10,575 bases of DNA from an uncultured Collinsella sp. (GCA_900556205.1 USNX01000025.1:1-10575); one strand, 5' to 3'; shown: positions 1 to 7,414, counted from the stretch's first letter. The notes: generated by a model not told the origin, from the sequence alone. Program-made: numbers and translations.

Positions 1-1103
1 CCCCCGGTGAGTCCGTCCAGCTTCCGCTGGTGATTCACGAGGCCGCGGTAGGCGAGACCCTGCTGACTGTGCGCGCCTACACCATGGCCGCTCACGTCTG
101 GTGCGAGCCGATGTTCCAACTGGGCGCAAACCAGTTTGCCATCGCAAACCATCCGGCGCCGGCCATTGCGGCTCCCACTCGTCCTGAGCTTACGGTCGAG
201 GAGACCGAGCAGGAGATTCGCATTCACTCCCTCAACGGCGAGCTGACCTTCAGCAAGGTAAACGGCACCGTGAGCGAGTGGAAGGCATCCGGCCGTGACG
301 TCATGGCCTCTGGTCCCCAGGTTGGTTTTTGGCATCCGCTCGTCGACAACCACGCCCAGGAGTACGACTCCCTGTGGAAGGACAACTTCATTGATGTAAT
401 GCAGACGTCCACCCGCAAGGTTTTTTGGAAGCAGGACGGCAATGCGGTCGTCGTTACCGTGAGCCAACGTATTGCTCCTCCCGTCCGCGCGTTCGGCATG
501 CGCGTCGAGCTTGTCTACACCGTGCTTCCGAGCGGTCGCGTCGACCTCAAGGTTTCCGGCGAGCCCTACGGCGACTATTCGGACATTATCCCGCGCATCG
601 GCATCTCCTTTGAGGTTCCCGGTTGCGATCGTGCCGTCGAGTGGTATGGCCACGGCCCGGGCGAGAACTATCCGGACTCGCTGCGTGCCAACCCGGTCGG
701 TCATTACCGCACTACGGTCGACGACATGTTCACGCCCTACGTTATGCCTCAGGACTGTGCCAACCGCGAGGGTACCCGCTGGGTTGCCCTGCGCTCTAGC
801 CACGGTGATGGCGTGCTGGTGACTCGTCCGGCCGACGCCGCTTCCAACCCGTTCTCGTTCTCGGCATGGCCCTATAGCTGCGAGGCTATTGATAATGCCA
901 AGCACGTCTACGACCTTGTTCCGGGCGACACGGTCACGGTTAACATCAACGACCAGCTGCTCGGCCTTGGCTCGAACTCTTGGGGTTCCGAGGTGCTCGA
1001 TTCCTATCGCACCCGTTTTGAGAGCTTCAGCTTTGAGGTGTCCCTGCGACCGCTGACGTCTGCCGATTTGGCTCAGGCGCTGGCACCCATTAAGGAGGCA
1101 TAA
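1..1103 (+). CDS. ebgA: Beta-galactosidase large subunit (GH2, EbgA/LacZ type), C-terminal part
   Basis: The reading frame is open from base 3 to the TAA at 1101-1103 and has no plausible start, so the gene begins outside the window on the left; about 367 residues are visible. These correspond to the end of the linker domain and the C-terminal beta-sandwich (Bgal small-chain domain) of GH2 beta-galactosidases. Recognisable family features are the stretch around WYGHGPGENYPDS (about nt 642-680), FTPYVMPQ, and GLGSNSWGSEV near the end, which matches the GIGGDDSW region of E. coli LacZ whose Trp lines the active site. The catalytic TIM barrel with its two Glu residues is not in the window. The enzyme hydrolyses lactose and related beta-galactosides in the cytoplasm. 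The next gene is ebgC only 3 nt downstream, which favours the EbgA rather than the LacZ name. LacZ remains the alternative label; the family is clear. Confidence -1.
   Translation, partial: PGESVQLPLVIHEAAVGETLLTVRAYTMAAHVWCEPMFQLGANQFAIANHPAPAIAAPTRPELTVEETEQEIRIHSLNGELTFSKVNGTVSEWKASGRDVMASGPQVGFWHPLVDNHAQEYDSLWKDNFIDVMQTSTRKVFWKQDGNAVVVTVSQRIAPPVRAFGMRVELVYTVLPSGRVDLKVSGEPYGDYSDIIPRIGISFEVPGCDRAVEWYGHGPGENYPDSLRANPVGHYRTTVDDMFTPYVMPQDCANREGTRWVALRSSHGDGVLVTRPADAASNPFSFSAWPYSCEAIDNAKHVYDLVPGDTVTVNINDQLLGLGSNSWGSEVLDSYRTRFESFSFEVSLRPLTSADLAQALAPIKEA
1092..1098 (+). promoter_or_regulatory. Ribosome binding site of ebgC inside the end of ebgA
   Basis: AAGGAGG lies within the last codons of ebgA, 8 nt before the ebgC ATG at 1107. 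The position suggests translational coupling of the two subunits. Seen directly; coupling is inferred. Confidence -1.
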
Positions 1104-1106
1104 GCC

Positions 1107-1562
1107 ATGCATGTCTTTAACTCGCGCGCCGATTTCGACGCTCAGATGAAGTCCGTCAAGAAGTGGATGCGTACCGGTCAGGCACTCGACGGCGTTTCTG
1201 AACTGCAGCACGATGTGGCGTACTCTATCGGCGACTCGCTGGTGTATTGGTGGGTGAACGCCCACGAGGCGGCTACTGCCGATCTGGTCGGTCACCGTCG
1301 CTACCATGCCGTGCTCGCCCCGCTCGACGGCAATCTGACCGTTGAGGTGGCTTCCAAGGCCGATCTTACCTGTACGCGCGCCTACAGCGATATCGATGAT
1401 CGCGAGCGCTTTGAGGGTACGGGGGAGACCGTGACGATTCCCGCCGGCGGCGTTGCCGTCGTCGAAATTGACGAGGCCTACCGTGTCGTGGCCGATGCCG
1501 CGGATCCCCGCGTCGTGGTACTGCACGTGACAGTCGAAGGTTATTCCTTCCCCAACAAGTAG
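1107..1562 (+). CDS. ebgC: EbgC, small subunit of evolved-type beta-galactosidase (YhcH/YjgK/YiaL family)
   Basis: This 151-residue protein is close in length to E. coli EbgC (about 149). It shares a recognisable series of blocks with it as I recall that sequence: GVAHSIGDSL-like (here DVAYSIGDSLVY, residues about 36-47), GHRRY (about 61-65), GETVTIP, DEAYRV and a C-terminal VTVEGYSFPNK. EbgC is a small cupin-like beta-sandwich protein that binds the EbgA large subunit and is needed for full activity in E. coli. The start is fixed by the AAGGAGG site 8 nt upstream, and the gene follows ebgA after 3 nt, so the pair is almost certainly co-transcribed. One detail: the family block I remember as HEAYR reads DEAYR here, so a possible metal-contacting His is replaced by Asp. 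Family assignment is firm; the role in this organism is by analogy. Confidence -1.
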   Translation: MHVFNSRADFDAQMKSVKKWMRTGQALDGVSELQHDVAYSIGDSLVYWWVNAHEAATADLVGHRRYHAVLAPLDGNLTVEVASKADLTCTRAYSDIDDRERFEGTGETVTIPAGGVAVVEIDEAYRVVADAADPRVVVLHVTVEGYSFPNK

Positions 1563-1595
1563 TATTCGTCCGCCTGGACGTTTGCTTCGCGCCGT

Positions 1596-1639
1596 TAAGG
1601 GGGATGGCTTTGTTGACTCCCTTTTCCCCATTCCCCTTA
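1596..1639 (+). terminator. Possible stem-loop between ebgC and the permease gene
   Basis: TAAGGGGGATGG (1596-1607) can pair with CCATTCCCCTTA (1628-1639) over 12 bp with one G-U pair and a 20-nt pyrimidine-rich loop. No U-tract follows, so this is not a canonical intrinsic terminator. It could reduce read-through into the permease gene or stabilise the 3' end of the ebg mRNA. The remaining spacer to 1715 has no convincing promoter; TTGCAC (1659) with TTAGAT (1682) is only a weak candidate. Confidence -1.
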
Positions 1640-1703
1640 GCAGGTGCGCCATCCGTGTTTGCACTTGCAGCTCGGACGGTTTTAGATGACATTTAACAGA
1701 TGA

Positions 1704-3179
<1,476 letters not shown>

Positions 3180-3226
3180 CGGCTAGGATTAATCTACGGC
3201 TGTGGAATAAATCGATTCCCTTTCCT

Positions 3227-3256
3227 AAGGAGGGGCCTTACGAGGCCCCTCCTTTT
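3227..3256 (+). terminator. Rho-independent terminator after the permease gene
   Basis: AAGGAGGGGCC (3227-3237) pairs perfectly with GGCCCCTCCTT (3244-3254) around a 6-nt loop (TTACGA). The stem is GC-rich and runs into a T-rich tail (TTTTGTGTTTTGG). This closes the upstream transcription unit. Confidence -1.
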
Positions 3257-3276
3257 GTGTTTTGGAGCATGGTTTT

Positions 3277-3522
3277 GGACCCTGTGGTCAAAAAATACCA
3301 AATATGAGTACTGTTGCAAAAGAGGTGTCATATTTTTCGGCCTGTTCTGAGCGAAAATGGGCTCAAAATCAATTTATCTAACCCCCTATAGACGCGATTC
3401 GATGGCTTCCAAAACATTAAAATCGGCCAAATCGGCCAATTTGCTCTCAATTCTGCTGCTACTAAATTTGTGACAGTACTCATATTTGCCACTTTTTGTC
3501 CACGGGGTGTCCGAAAGGGTCC
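3277..3522. repeat. 246-bp non-coding element with long terminal inverted repeats (MITE-like or large structured element)
   Basis: The spacer between the terminator and the HPr gene is AT-rich, unlike its surroundings, and holds a long inverted repeat. The arm at 3284-3314 and the reverse complement of 3473-3503 agree at 27 of 31 positions, with an identical inner block CAAATATGAGTACTGT. Further out the ends read GGACCCT (3277-3283) and AGGGTCC (3516-3522), which are exact complements. The roughly 158-nt centre has no coding frame of note but contains a tandem ATCGGCCAA pair (3422-3439) and a small TGAGC/GCTCA hairpin (3348-3365). No clear target-site duplication flanks it. It could be a non-autonomous mobile element, a pair of facing operators around AGTACT cores, or a structured RNA. 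Structure is seen; identity is open. Confidence -1.
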
Positions 3523-3540
3523 TCGACAAGCATCTAACGC

Positions 3541-3546
3541 TACAAT
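3541..3546 (+). promoter_or_regulatory. Possible -10 element for the HPr gene
   Basis: TACAAT lies 60 nt before the HPr start, just outside the inverted-repeat element. The TTGACA-like TCGACA at 3523-3528 is only 12 nt upstream, too close for a standard sigma-70 spacing, so the -35 is unclear. Tentative. Confidence -1.
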
Positions 3547-3600
3547 AACTACCACATGGCTGGGTTTGCCAGCCGAATGTACGATGTCGTGGGAGGGGAC

Positions 3601-3849
3601 ATGGTCGAGTTTACAAAGACGATTAAAGATCCGTTGGGATTACATGCCCGCCCGGTTGCGCTGCTCTATGACATCATTGCCAAGCATCGTTGCGACGTGT
3701 CAGTCAGTATCGGCGATCGCCACACGGATGGCCGCGATGTCATGGGACTCATGGCTCTCTACGGCGAGTGCGGCGAGGACATCATCTTCCGCGTTTCGGG
3801 CGTAGACGAGGCTTCCTGCGTTACGTCGATCAGAAATCTCTCACTCTAA
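3601..3849 (+). CDS. HPr-family phosphocarrier protein with Asp at position 46
   Basis: The protein has 82 residues from ATG 3601, chosen because GGGAGG lies 4 nt upstream and because the PTS signature then falls at the standard numbering: GLHARP places the phosphorylated His at residue 15. HPr carries phosphate from enzyme I to the sugar-specific EIIA domains of the PTS in the cytoplasm. The second family block, normally K-S-I-M-G-V-M around Ser46 in low-GC Gram-positives, reads R45-D46-V47-M48-G49-L50-M51, so the residue phosphorylated by HPr kinase is replaced by Asp. The C-terminus is slightly short compared with the usual 85-88 residues. No other PTS gene is adjacent, and terminators lie on both sides, so it is a single-gene unit. 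It may be the general HPr of the cell or a dedicated paralogue; the sequence here cannot decide. A longer in-frame start at 3556 lacks a ribosome site. Confidence -1.
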   Translation: MVEFTKTIKDPLGLHARPVALLYDIIAKHRCDVSVSIGDRHTDGRDVMGLMALYGECGEDIIFRVSGVDEASCVTSIRNLSL

Positions 3850-3856
3850 GCATGAT

Positions 3857-3898
3857 AGGGCGTGGTAAAGGATGGTCCTTTGCCGTGCCCTTTTGTTT
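3857..3898 (+). terminator. Rho-independent terminator after the HPr gene
   Basis: AGGGCGTGGTAAAGGA (3857-3872) pairs along all 16 positions with TCCTTTGCCGTGCCCT (3876-3891), three of the pairs being G-U, around a 3-nt loop TGG. TTTTGTTT follows. The long stem and T-tract make this a confident terminator. Confidence -1.
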
Positions 3899-3941
3899 CG
3901 TATAGGAAACTTTTTCGAAATCTGAATGGGGACCCTTTCCA

Positions 3942-3995
3942 AAAAGTTAACCACGTGTTAGTTTACTAAAGCGAACATAGGCGTGGTTAACTTTT
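3942..3995. promoter_or_regulatory. 14-bp perfect inverted repeat upstream of feoA1 (operator candidate)
   Basis: AAAAGTTAACCACG (3942-3955) and CGTGGTTAACTTTT (3982-3995) are exact complements separated by 26 nt, ending 42 nt before the feoA1 start. The arms contain the decamer GTGGTTAACT, which recurs at 7172-7181 upstream of the FeoB-associated Cys-rich gene. A related AACTTTTT lies at 3908-3915. As DNA it could bind a dimeric regulator; as RNA it would be a stable leader hairpin. Similarity to the DtxR/IdeR consensus is weak here (about 10 of 19 positions by eye). Confidence -1.
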
Positions 3996-4037
3996 ACCGC
4001 GTCGATGTTGAGGACGAACTGACGTTAGGAGCCACTC

Positions 4038-4280
4038 ATGTCTTGCGGACCGCAGATGCCGGCCATGCCGCTTTCGATGGTAAAAGCGGGCGAAACCGTG
4101 CGCGTGTCCCGTGTAAAGGGCAATGAGGACATGAAACACCACCTCAAGGACCTCGGCTTCGTCGAGGGCAACGAAATCCACGTGGTGAGCTCGAGTGGCG
4201 CCAATATCATCGTCACCGTGCTGGGCGCACGCTTTGGTATCGATTCCAAGGTTGCCATGCACATCATGACCGTCGGTTAG
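4038..4280 (+). CDS. feoA: FeoA-domain protein 1
   Basis: This 80-residue protein is an SH3-like FeoA domain, a small cytosolic partner of the FeoB ferrous iron channel. The family core N/G-x-x-x-x-x-L-x-x-L-G-hydrophobic-x-x-G appears as NEDMKHHLKDLGFVEG (about residues 30-45), followed by a beta-rich second half ending in KVAMHIMTVG. It starts at ATG 4038 with AGGAG 6 nt upstream. Ahead of the core there is a short extension MSCGPQMPAMPL with one Cys, which many FeoA proteins lack. It is the first gene of the feo cluster; a second feoA follows after 40 nt. FeoA is thought to support FeoB assembly or GTPase function; the separate tasks of the two copies are unknown. Confidence -1.
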   Translation: MSCGPQMPAMPLSMVKAGETVRVSRVKGNEDMKHHLKDLGFVEGNEIHVVSSSGANIIVTVLGARFGIDSKVAMHIMTVG

Positions 4281-4288
4281 TCGACGGT
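4269..4288 (+). other. Stem-loop over the feoA1 stop codon
   Basis: ACCGTCG (4269-4275) pairs with CGACGGT (4282-4288) over 7 bp; the TAG stop lies in the 6-nt loop. It is followed by ATTTCTG rather than a full T-tract, so it may be a weak attenuator or a processing signal between feoA1 and feoA2. Low confidence for function. Confidence -1.
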
Positions 4289-4320
4289 ATTTCTGTACGC
4301 ACTGAAAGGGGGACAAGTAA

Positions 4321-4542
4321 ATGAAGACGTTGGGTGACGTTAAGGTGGGCGAGAGCTCCACCATCGTCAAGCTTCACGGTGAGGGTGCGCTTCGCCGCCA
4401 CCTTATGGACCTGGGGCTCATCAAGGGCACTTCGTTCAAGGTCGTGAAGGTTGCACCGCTCGGTGATCCGGTCGAGATCAACGTGCGCGGCTACGAGCTT
4501 TCCATCCGCAAGGAGGAGGCCGCCGTCGTCGAGGTCCAGTAA
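4321..4542 (+). CDS. feoA: FeoA-domain protein 2
   Basis: A 73-residue FeoA-domain protein without N-terminal extension, typical of stand-alone FeoA. The core GEGALRRHLMDLGLIKGTSF (about residues 20-39) fits the family pattern closely, and the second half (PVEINVRGYELSIRKEEAAVVEV) is the usual end of the SH3-like fold. The start ATG 4321 has an AAAGGGGGA ribosome site (4305-4313) about 8 nt upstream. The gene lies between feoA1 and feoB. It differs strongly from feoA1 in sequence, so the pair is not a recent duplication. Such double-FeoA arrangements occur in other anaerobes. The role is inferred to be interaction with the FeoB G-domain on the cytosolic side. Confidence -1.
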   Translation: MKTLGDVKVGESSTIVKLHGEGALRRHLMDLGLIKGTSFKVVKVAPLGDPVEINVRGYELSIRKEEAAVVEVQ

Positions 4543-4573
4543 GGACTCGTGGCGCATATTTCTGCAGATAAAG

Positions 4574-4592
4574 TTAGGTTTTTCTAACTTAA
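4574..4592. promoter_or_regulatory. DtxR/IdeR-like iron box upstream of feoB
   Basis: TTAGGTTTTTCTAACTTAA agrees with the DtxR/IdeR consensus TTAGGTTAGCCTAACCTAA at 15 of 19 positions by eye. It is built on an exact 7-bp inverted repeat AAGTTAG/CTAACTT (4571-4577 and 4584-4590). It lies 73 nt before the feoB start in the feoA2-feoB spacer, a fitting place for iron-dependent repression of a promoter inside the operon. The consensus is established for DtxR/IdeR; binding here is inferred. Confidence -1.
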
Positions 4593-4619
4593 TACAGCAT
4601 CTTTGAAGCACATTATCCA

Positions 4620-4645
4620 GCCTGCGCGGAGAAAGCAGCGCGGGC
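4620..4645 (+). other. GC-rich hairpin just before the feoB ribosome site
   Basis: GCCTGCGC (4620-4627) pairs with GCGCGGGC (4638-4645) over 8 bp with one G-U pair and a 10-nt loop. It ends 5 nt before the AGGAAGAAGG ribosome site, and no T-tract follows. It may protect the 5' end of a feoB transcript or influence initiation; function is not established. Confidence -1.
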
Positions 4646-4665
4646 AAACAAGGAAGAAGGATTGA

Positions 4666-6993
4666 ATGGCGGATTCTCAGATCCATGTCGCGCTGGCGGG
4701 TAACCCCAACTGCGGCAAGACCACGCTTTTCAACCTGATCACCGGCGCCAACGGCTACGTTGGCAACTGGCCCGGCGTCACGGTTGAGAAAAAGGAAGCC
4801 AAGCTCCTAAGCGACAAGAACGTTACCATCACGGACCTCCCTGGCATCTACTCGCTTTCCCCCTACAGCCCCGAGGAGCAATGCTCGCGCGATTACCTCA
4901 TGAGCGGCGAGCCCGATGTTGTCGTTCAGGTCGTCGATGCCACCAACCTTGAGCGTAACCTGTACCTGGCGCTTCAGGTTATCGAGACCGGCCTGCCCGT
5001 GGTCGTTGCCCTCAACATGGCCGACCTGGTCGAGAAGAACGGCGATAAGATCGACACGGACAAGCTTTCCAAGAAGCTCGGTTGCCCGGTCATGATGATC
5101 TCGGCTCTTAAGAACAAGGGCATCAAGGAACTCTTCGAGCAGGTCAAGAAGTCCGCTGCTTCTAAGGGCCAGGTGCCGGAGCACAAGTTCGATTCCTCCA
5201 TCGAGGACGTTCTGGACCACATCGAGAACAATCTGCCGGCAAGCGTTCCCGCCAAAAAGCGCCGCTATTACGCCGTCAAGCTGTTCGAGCGCGACGCGGA
5301 CGCCTGCAAGCTCATCAACCTCACTAAGGAGAAGGCTGCTCGCGTGGAGCAGCTGGTCGCCCAGTGCGAGCAGGACTGCGACGACGATGCCGAGTCCATC
5401 ATCACCGGTGAGCGCTATGGCGTCATCGCGCACATCATCGATGAGTGCATGACCAAGGCTCCGGCCAAGATGAGCACCTCCGAGAAGATCGACCGCGTGG
5501 TTACCAATCGTATCCTGGGCCTGCCGATCTTTGTGGTCATCATGTTCTGCGTGTACTACATCGCCGTTTCTACCTTGGGCGGCACGGTGACCGACTTCAC
5601 CAACGACCAGCTCTTCGGCACCGACGGCTGGTATGTGCTCGGCCAGGGTCGCGACGCCTACGACGCAGCTGTCGAGGCTGCGGGCGACAATGCCGACTCG
5701 GTCGACCCGGCACAGTACGGCCCCTATGTTCCGGGTATTACCACCGTGGTGCACGACGCCCTTGTGGCGGGTGGCACCGAGGACGGCGGCCTGGTCGATT
5801 CGCTCGTCTGTGACGGTATCGTCGGCGGCCTGGGCGCCATCTTCGGCTTTGTGCCGCAGATGTTCCTGCTGTTCGTCATGCTGTCCTTCCTGGAGGACTG
5901 CGGTTACATGGCCCGCGTCGCCTTCATCATGGACCGCGTGTTCCGCCGCTTTGGCCTGTCCGGTAAGTCCTTTATCCCCATGCTCGTGTCCTCGGGCTGC
6001 GGCGTCCCCGGCGTCATGGCTACCAAGACCATCGAGAACGAGAAGGACCGCCGCATGACGGTCATGACCACCACGTTCATCCCCTGCGGCGCCAAGCTGC
6101 CGATCATCGCCCTGCTCATGGGCTCCATCATCGGCGATTCTTCCACCACCGCCGCGTGGATCAGCCCGCTCTTCTACTTCCTGGGCGTCTTTGCCGTCAT
6201 CGCCTCGGGCCTCATGCTCAAGAAGACCAAGCTCTTCGCCGGTCGCCCGACGCCGTTCGTTATGGAGCTTCCTGCCTACCACTTCCCGGCGATCCGCTCT
6301 TGGGCGCTGCACGTGTGGGAGCGCTGCTGGGCCTTTATCAAGAAGGCCGGCACGGTCATCTTCGCGTCCACCGTCGTGGTTTGGTTCCTCTCCAACTTTG
6401 GTAGCTACAACGGTTCTTTTGGTTTCCTGCCTGCGATGGACGGCATCCCCGAGGAGTTCATGGACTACTCCGTGCTTGCCATGCTCGGCAACCTGGTCGC
6501 TTGGATCTTCGCCCCGCTCGGCTTTAGCACCTGGCAGGCCACCGCGCTGACCGTCTCGGGTCTCGTCGCCAAGGAGAACGTCGTCGCCACCGCCGGCTCG
6601 CTGCTGTCCGTCGCCGACGCGGGCGAGACCGACCCAAGCCTGTGGACCGCGTTTGCCGGCATGTTCCCCACCATGGGCGCTTGCGTTGCCTTCGGCGCCT
6701 TCAACCTGCTGTGCGCTCCGTGCTTTGCCGCCATTGGCACCATCCGCAACCAGATGGATTCCGGCAAGTGGACTGCGATCGCCATCGGTTACGAGTGCGC
6801 CTTCGCTTGGGTGATCGGCCTGTTCATCAACCAGTTCTACAACTTGCTTGTTCTTGGACAGTTTGGTATCTGGACGATTGTGGCCATCGTGCTGCTGGTT
6901 GCGATGCTCTTCCAGATCTTCCGTCCCATGCCCAAGCATGCATGGACCGACGAGGACGAGACCAACACTGCTTCCGCCGCAGTTTCCGCTTAA
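4666..6993 (+). CDS. feoB: FeoB ferrous iron transporter
   Basis: FeoB imports Fe(II) across the cytoplasmic membrane under anaerobic conditions. At 775 residues it is of normal full length. The N-terminal G domain shows G1 GNPNCGKTT (12-20), G3 DLPG (57-60), G4 NMAD (117-120) and G5 SALK (146-149), followed by the helical spacer up to about 270. The membrane part begins near residue 284; it has two Gate-type repeats with conserved cysteines, C445 in SSGCGVPGVMATKT and C474 in PCGAKLP, spaced 29 residues apart as in the E. coli C403/C432 pair, and a later GLVAKENV motif. The loop between the first two membrane segments (about 306-385) is roughly 40 residues longer than in E. coli and rich in Asp, Glu and Ala. 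The ATG at 4666 has AGGAAGAAGG 5 nt upstream. It follows two feoA genes and an iron box and ends before a strong terminator. Assignment is very firm. Confidence -1.
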   Translation: MADSQIHVALAGNPNCGKTTLFNLITGANGYVGNWPGVTVEKKEAKLLSDKNVTITDLPGIYSLSPYSPEEQCSRDYLMSGEPDVVVQVVDATNLERNLYLALQVIETGLPVVVALNMADLVEKNGDKIDTDKLSKKLGCPVMMISALKNKGIKELFEQVKKSAASKGQVPEHKFDSSIEDVLDHIENNLPASVPAKKRRYYAVKLFERDADACKLINLTKEKAARVEQLVAQCEQDCDDDAESIITGERYGVIAHIIDECMTKAPAKMSTSEKIDRVVTNRILGLPIFVVIMFCVYYIAVSTLGGTVTDFTNDQLFGTDGWYVLGQGRDAYDAAVEAAGDNADSVDPAQYGPYVPGITTVVHDALVAGGTEDGGLVDSLVCDGIVGGLGAIFGFVPQMFLLFVMLSFLEDCGYMARVAFIMDRVFRRFGLSGKSFIPMLVSSGCGVPGVMATKTIENEKDRRMTVMTTTFIPCGAKLPIIALLMGSIIGDSSTTAAWISPLFYFLGVFAVIASGLMLKKTKLFAGRPTPFVMELPAYHFPAIRSWALHVWERCWAFIKKAGTVIFASTVVVWFLSNFGSYNGSFGFLPAMDGIPEEFMDYSVLAMLGNLVAWIFAPLGFSTWQATALTVSGLVAKENVVATAGSLLSVADAGETDPSLWTAFAGMFPTMGACVAFGAFNLLCAPCFAAIGTIRNQMDSGKWTAIAIGYECAFAWVIGLFINQFYNLLVLGQFGIWTIVAIVLLVAMLFQIFRPMPKHAWTDEDETNTASAAVSA

Positions 6994-7022
6994 GTCCGAA
7001 TAAGGATTAACCCCTTTCCACG

Positions 7023-7054
7023 AGCCCGGGTGTCCCAGCGACCCCGGGCTTTTT
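7023..7054 (+). terminator. Rho-independent terminator after feoB
   Basis: AGCCCGGG (7023-7030) pairs with CCCGGGCT (7043-7050); the stem extends inward by GTC/GAC with one bulged T and a 5-nt loop CCAGC. TTTTTG follows directly. This ends the feoA1-feoA2-feoB unit and separates it from the Cys-rich gene. Confidence -1.
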
Positions 7055-7060
7055 GTGCAT

Positions 7061-7137
7061 GGGAGACAGATTACTTTGCCCCAGAAGTTAAGATGTGGCG
7101 TTTCCGCAGATAAAACCGACCAAAATAAACCTGTCCC
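7061..7137. repeat. Short dispersed repeat, copy 1 (GGG..CAG / CTGTCCC type)
   Basis: GACAGATTACTTTGCCCC (7065-7082) matches GGCAGGTTACTTTGCACC (9468-9485) at 15 of 18 positions. Each is followed at a distance by CTGTCCC, here at 7131-7137, which can pair with the opening GACAG. The layout resembles REP-type palindromic repeats mobilised by REP-associated tyrosine transposases; no such transposase is in the window. Confidence -1.
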
Positions 7138-7171
7138 TTTTTGGTAGGTGGAGAATGGGGTAAAGTAAGTG

Positions 7172-7181
7172 GTGGTTAACT
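7172..7181. promoter_or_regulatory. GTGGTTAACT decamer upstream of the Cys-rich gene
   Basis: This decamer is identical to the one at 3983-3992 in the inverted repeat before feoA1. It directly precedes the ribosome site AGAGGAGG (7182-7189). A shared regulator binding site is possible; the short match makes this tentative. Confidence -1.
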
Positions 7182-7195
7182 AGAGGAGGCTTGCT

Positions 7196-7396
7196 ATGGC
7201 ACCTATCGATATTGTTGTACTGGCTGTTATCGGTATTGCGTTTGTCGCGGTATGCGTGCGCATCTACCGCAAGGGCACCTGCGCCGACTGCGCTCAGGGT
7301 GGCGTTTGCACGGGGCATTGCTCCAACAAAAAGACCTGTGCCGCACTTAAGGGCGTGGACAAAATCGCCGAAGACTTGGGCCGCGGTATTCATTAG
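7196..7396 (+). CDS. FeoB-associated Cys-rich membrane protein
   Basis: This 66-residue protein has one N-terminal membrane helix (about residues 4-23, IDIVVLAVIGIAFVAVCV), a short basic stretch RIYRKG, and then a cysteine cluster, CADC-x5-C-x3-C-x5-C, with further polar residues to the end. This is the pattern of the small Cys-rich proteins found beside feoB in many Firmicutes and Actinobacteria. The role is not established; handling of incoming Fe(II) or assembly with FeoB on the cytosolic side is the usual proposal. The ATG at 7196 has AGAGGAGG 6 nt upstream. It lies 202 nt after feoB behind a strong terminator, so it needs its own promoter; TAAAGT (7161-7166) is a possible -10. The positive residues after the helix predict the Cys cluster to be cytosolic. 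Family assignment is good. Confidence -1.
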   Translation: MAPIDIVVLAVIGIAFVAVCVRIYRKGTCADCAQGGVCTGHCSNKKTCAALKGVDKIAEDLGRGIH

Positions 7397-7414
7397 CCGA
7401 CCGCGTTTGGGCAT

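Noticed and set aside
3422-3439. Tandem ATCGGCCAA repeat as a CRISPR or iteron array
   Set aside because: Only two units exist and there are no spacers or replication genes, so it is kept only as a detail of the larger element.
3328-3555. 75-codon open frame on the minus strand inside the inverted-repeat element
   Set aside because: It crosses the repeat arms, has no recognisable domain, and its composition is that of an AT-rich non-coding region.
3556-3600. Longer N-terminus for HPr starting at ATG 3556
   Set aside because: It would add 15 non-homologous residues, move the active His to 30, and lacks a ribosome site; GGGAGG precedes ATG 3601.
4807-6939. 710-codon open frame on the minus strand opposite feoB
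   Set aside because: It mirrors the feoB coding frame in GC-rich codons, its translation is low-complexity and rich in His, Asp, Gly and Arg with no family motif, and the plus strand encodes an unambiguous FeoB.
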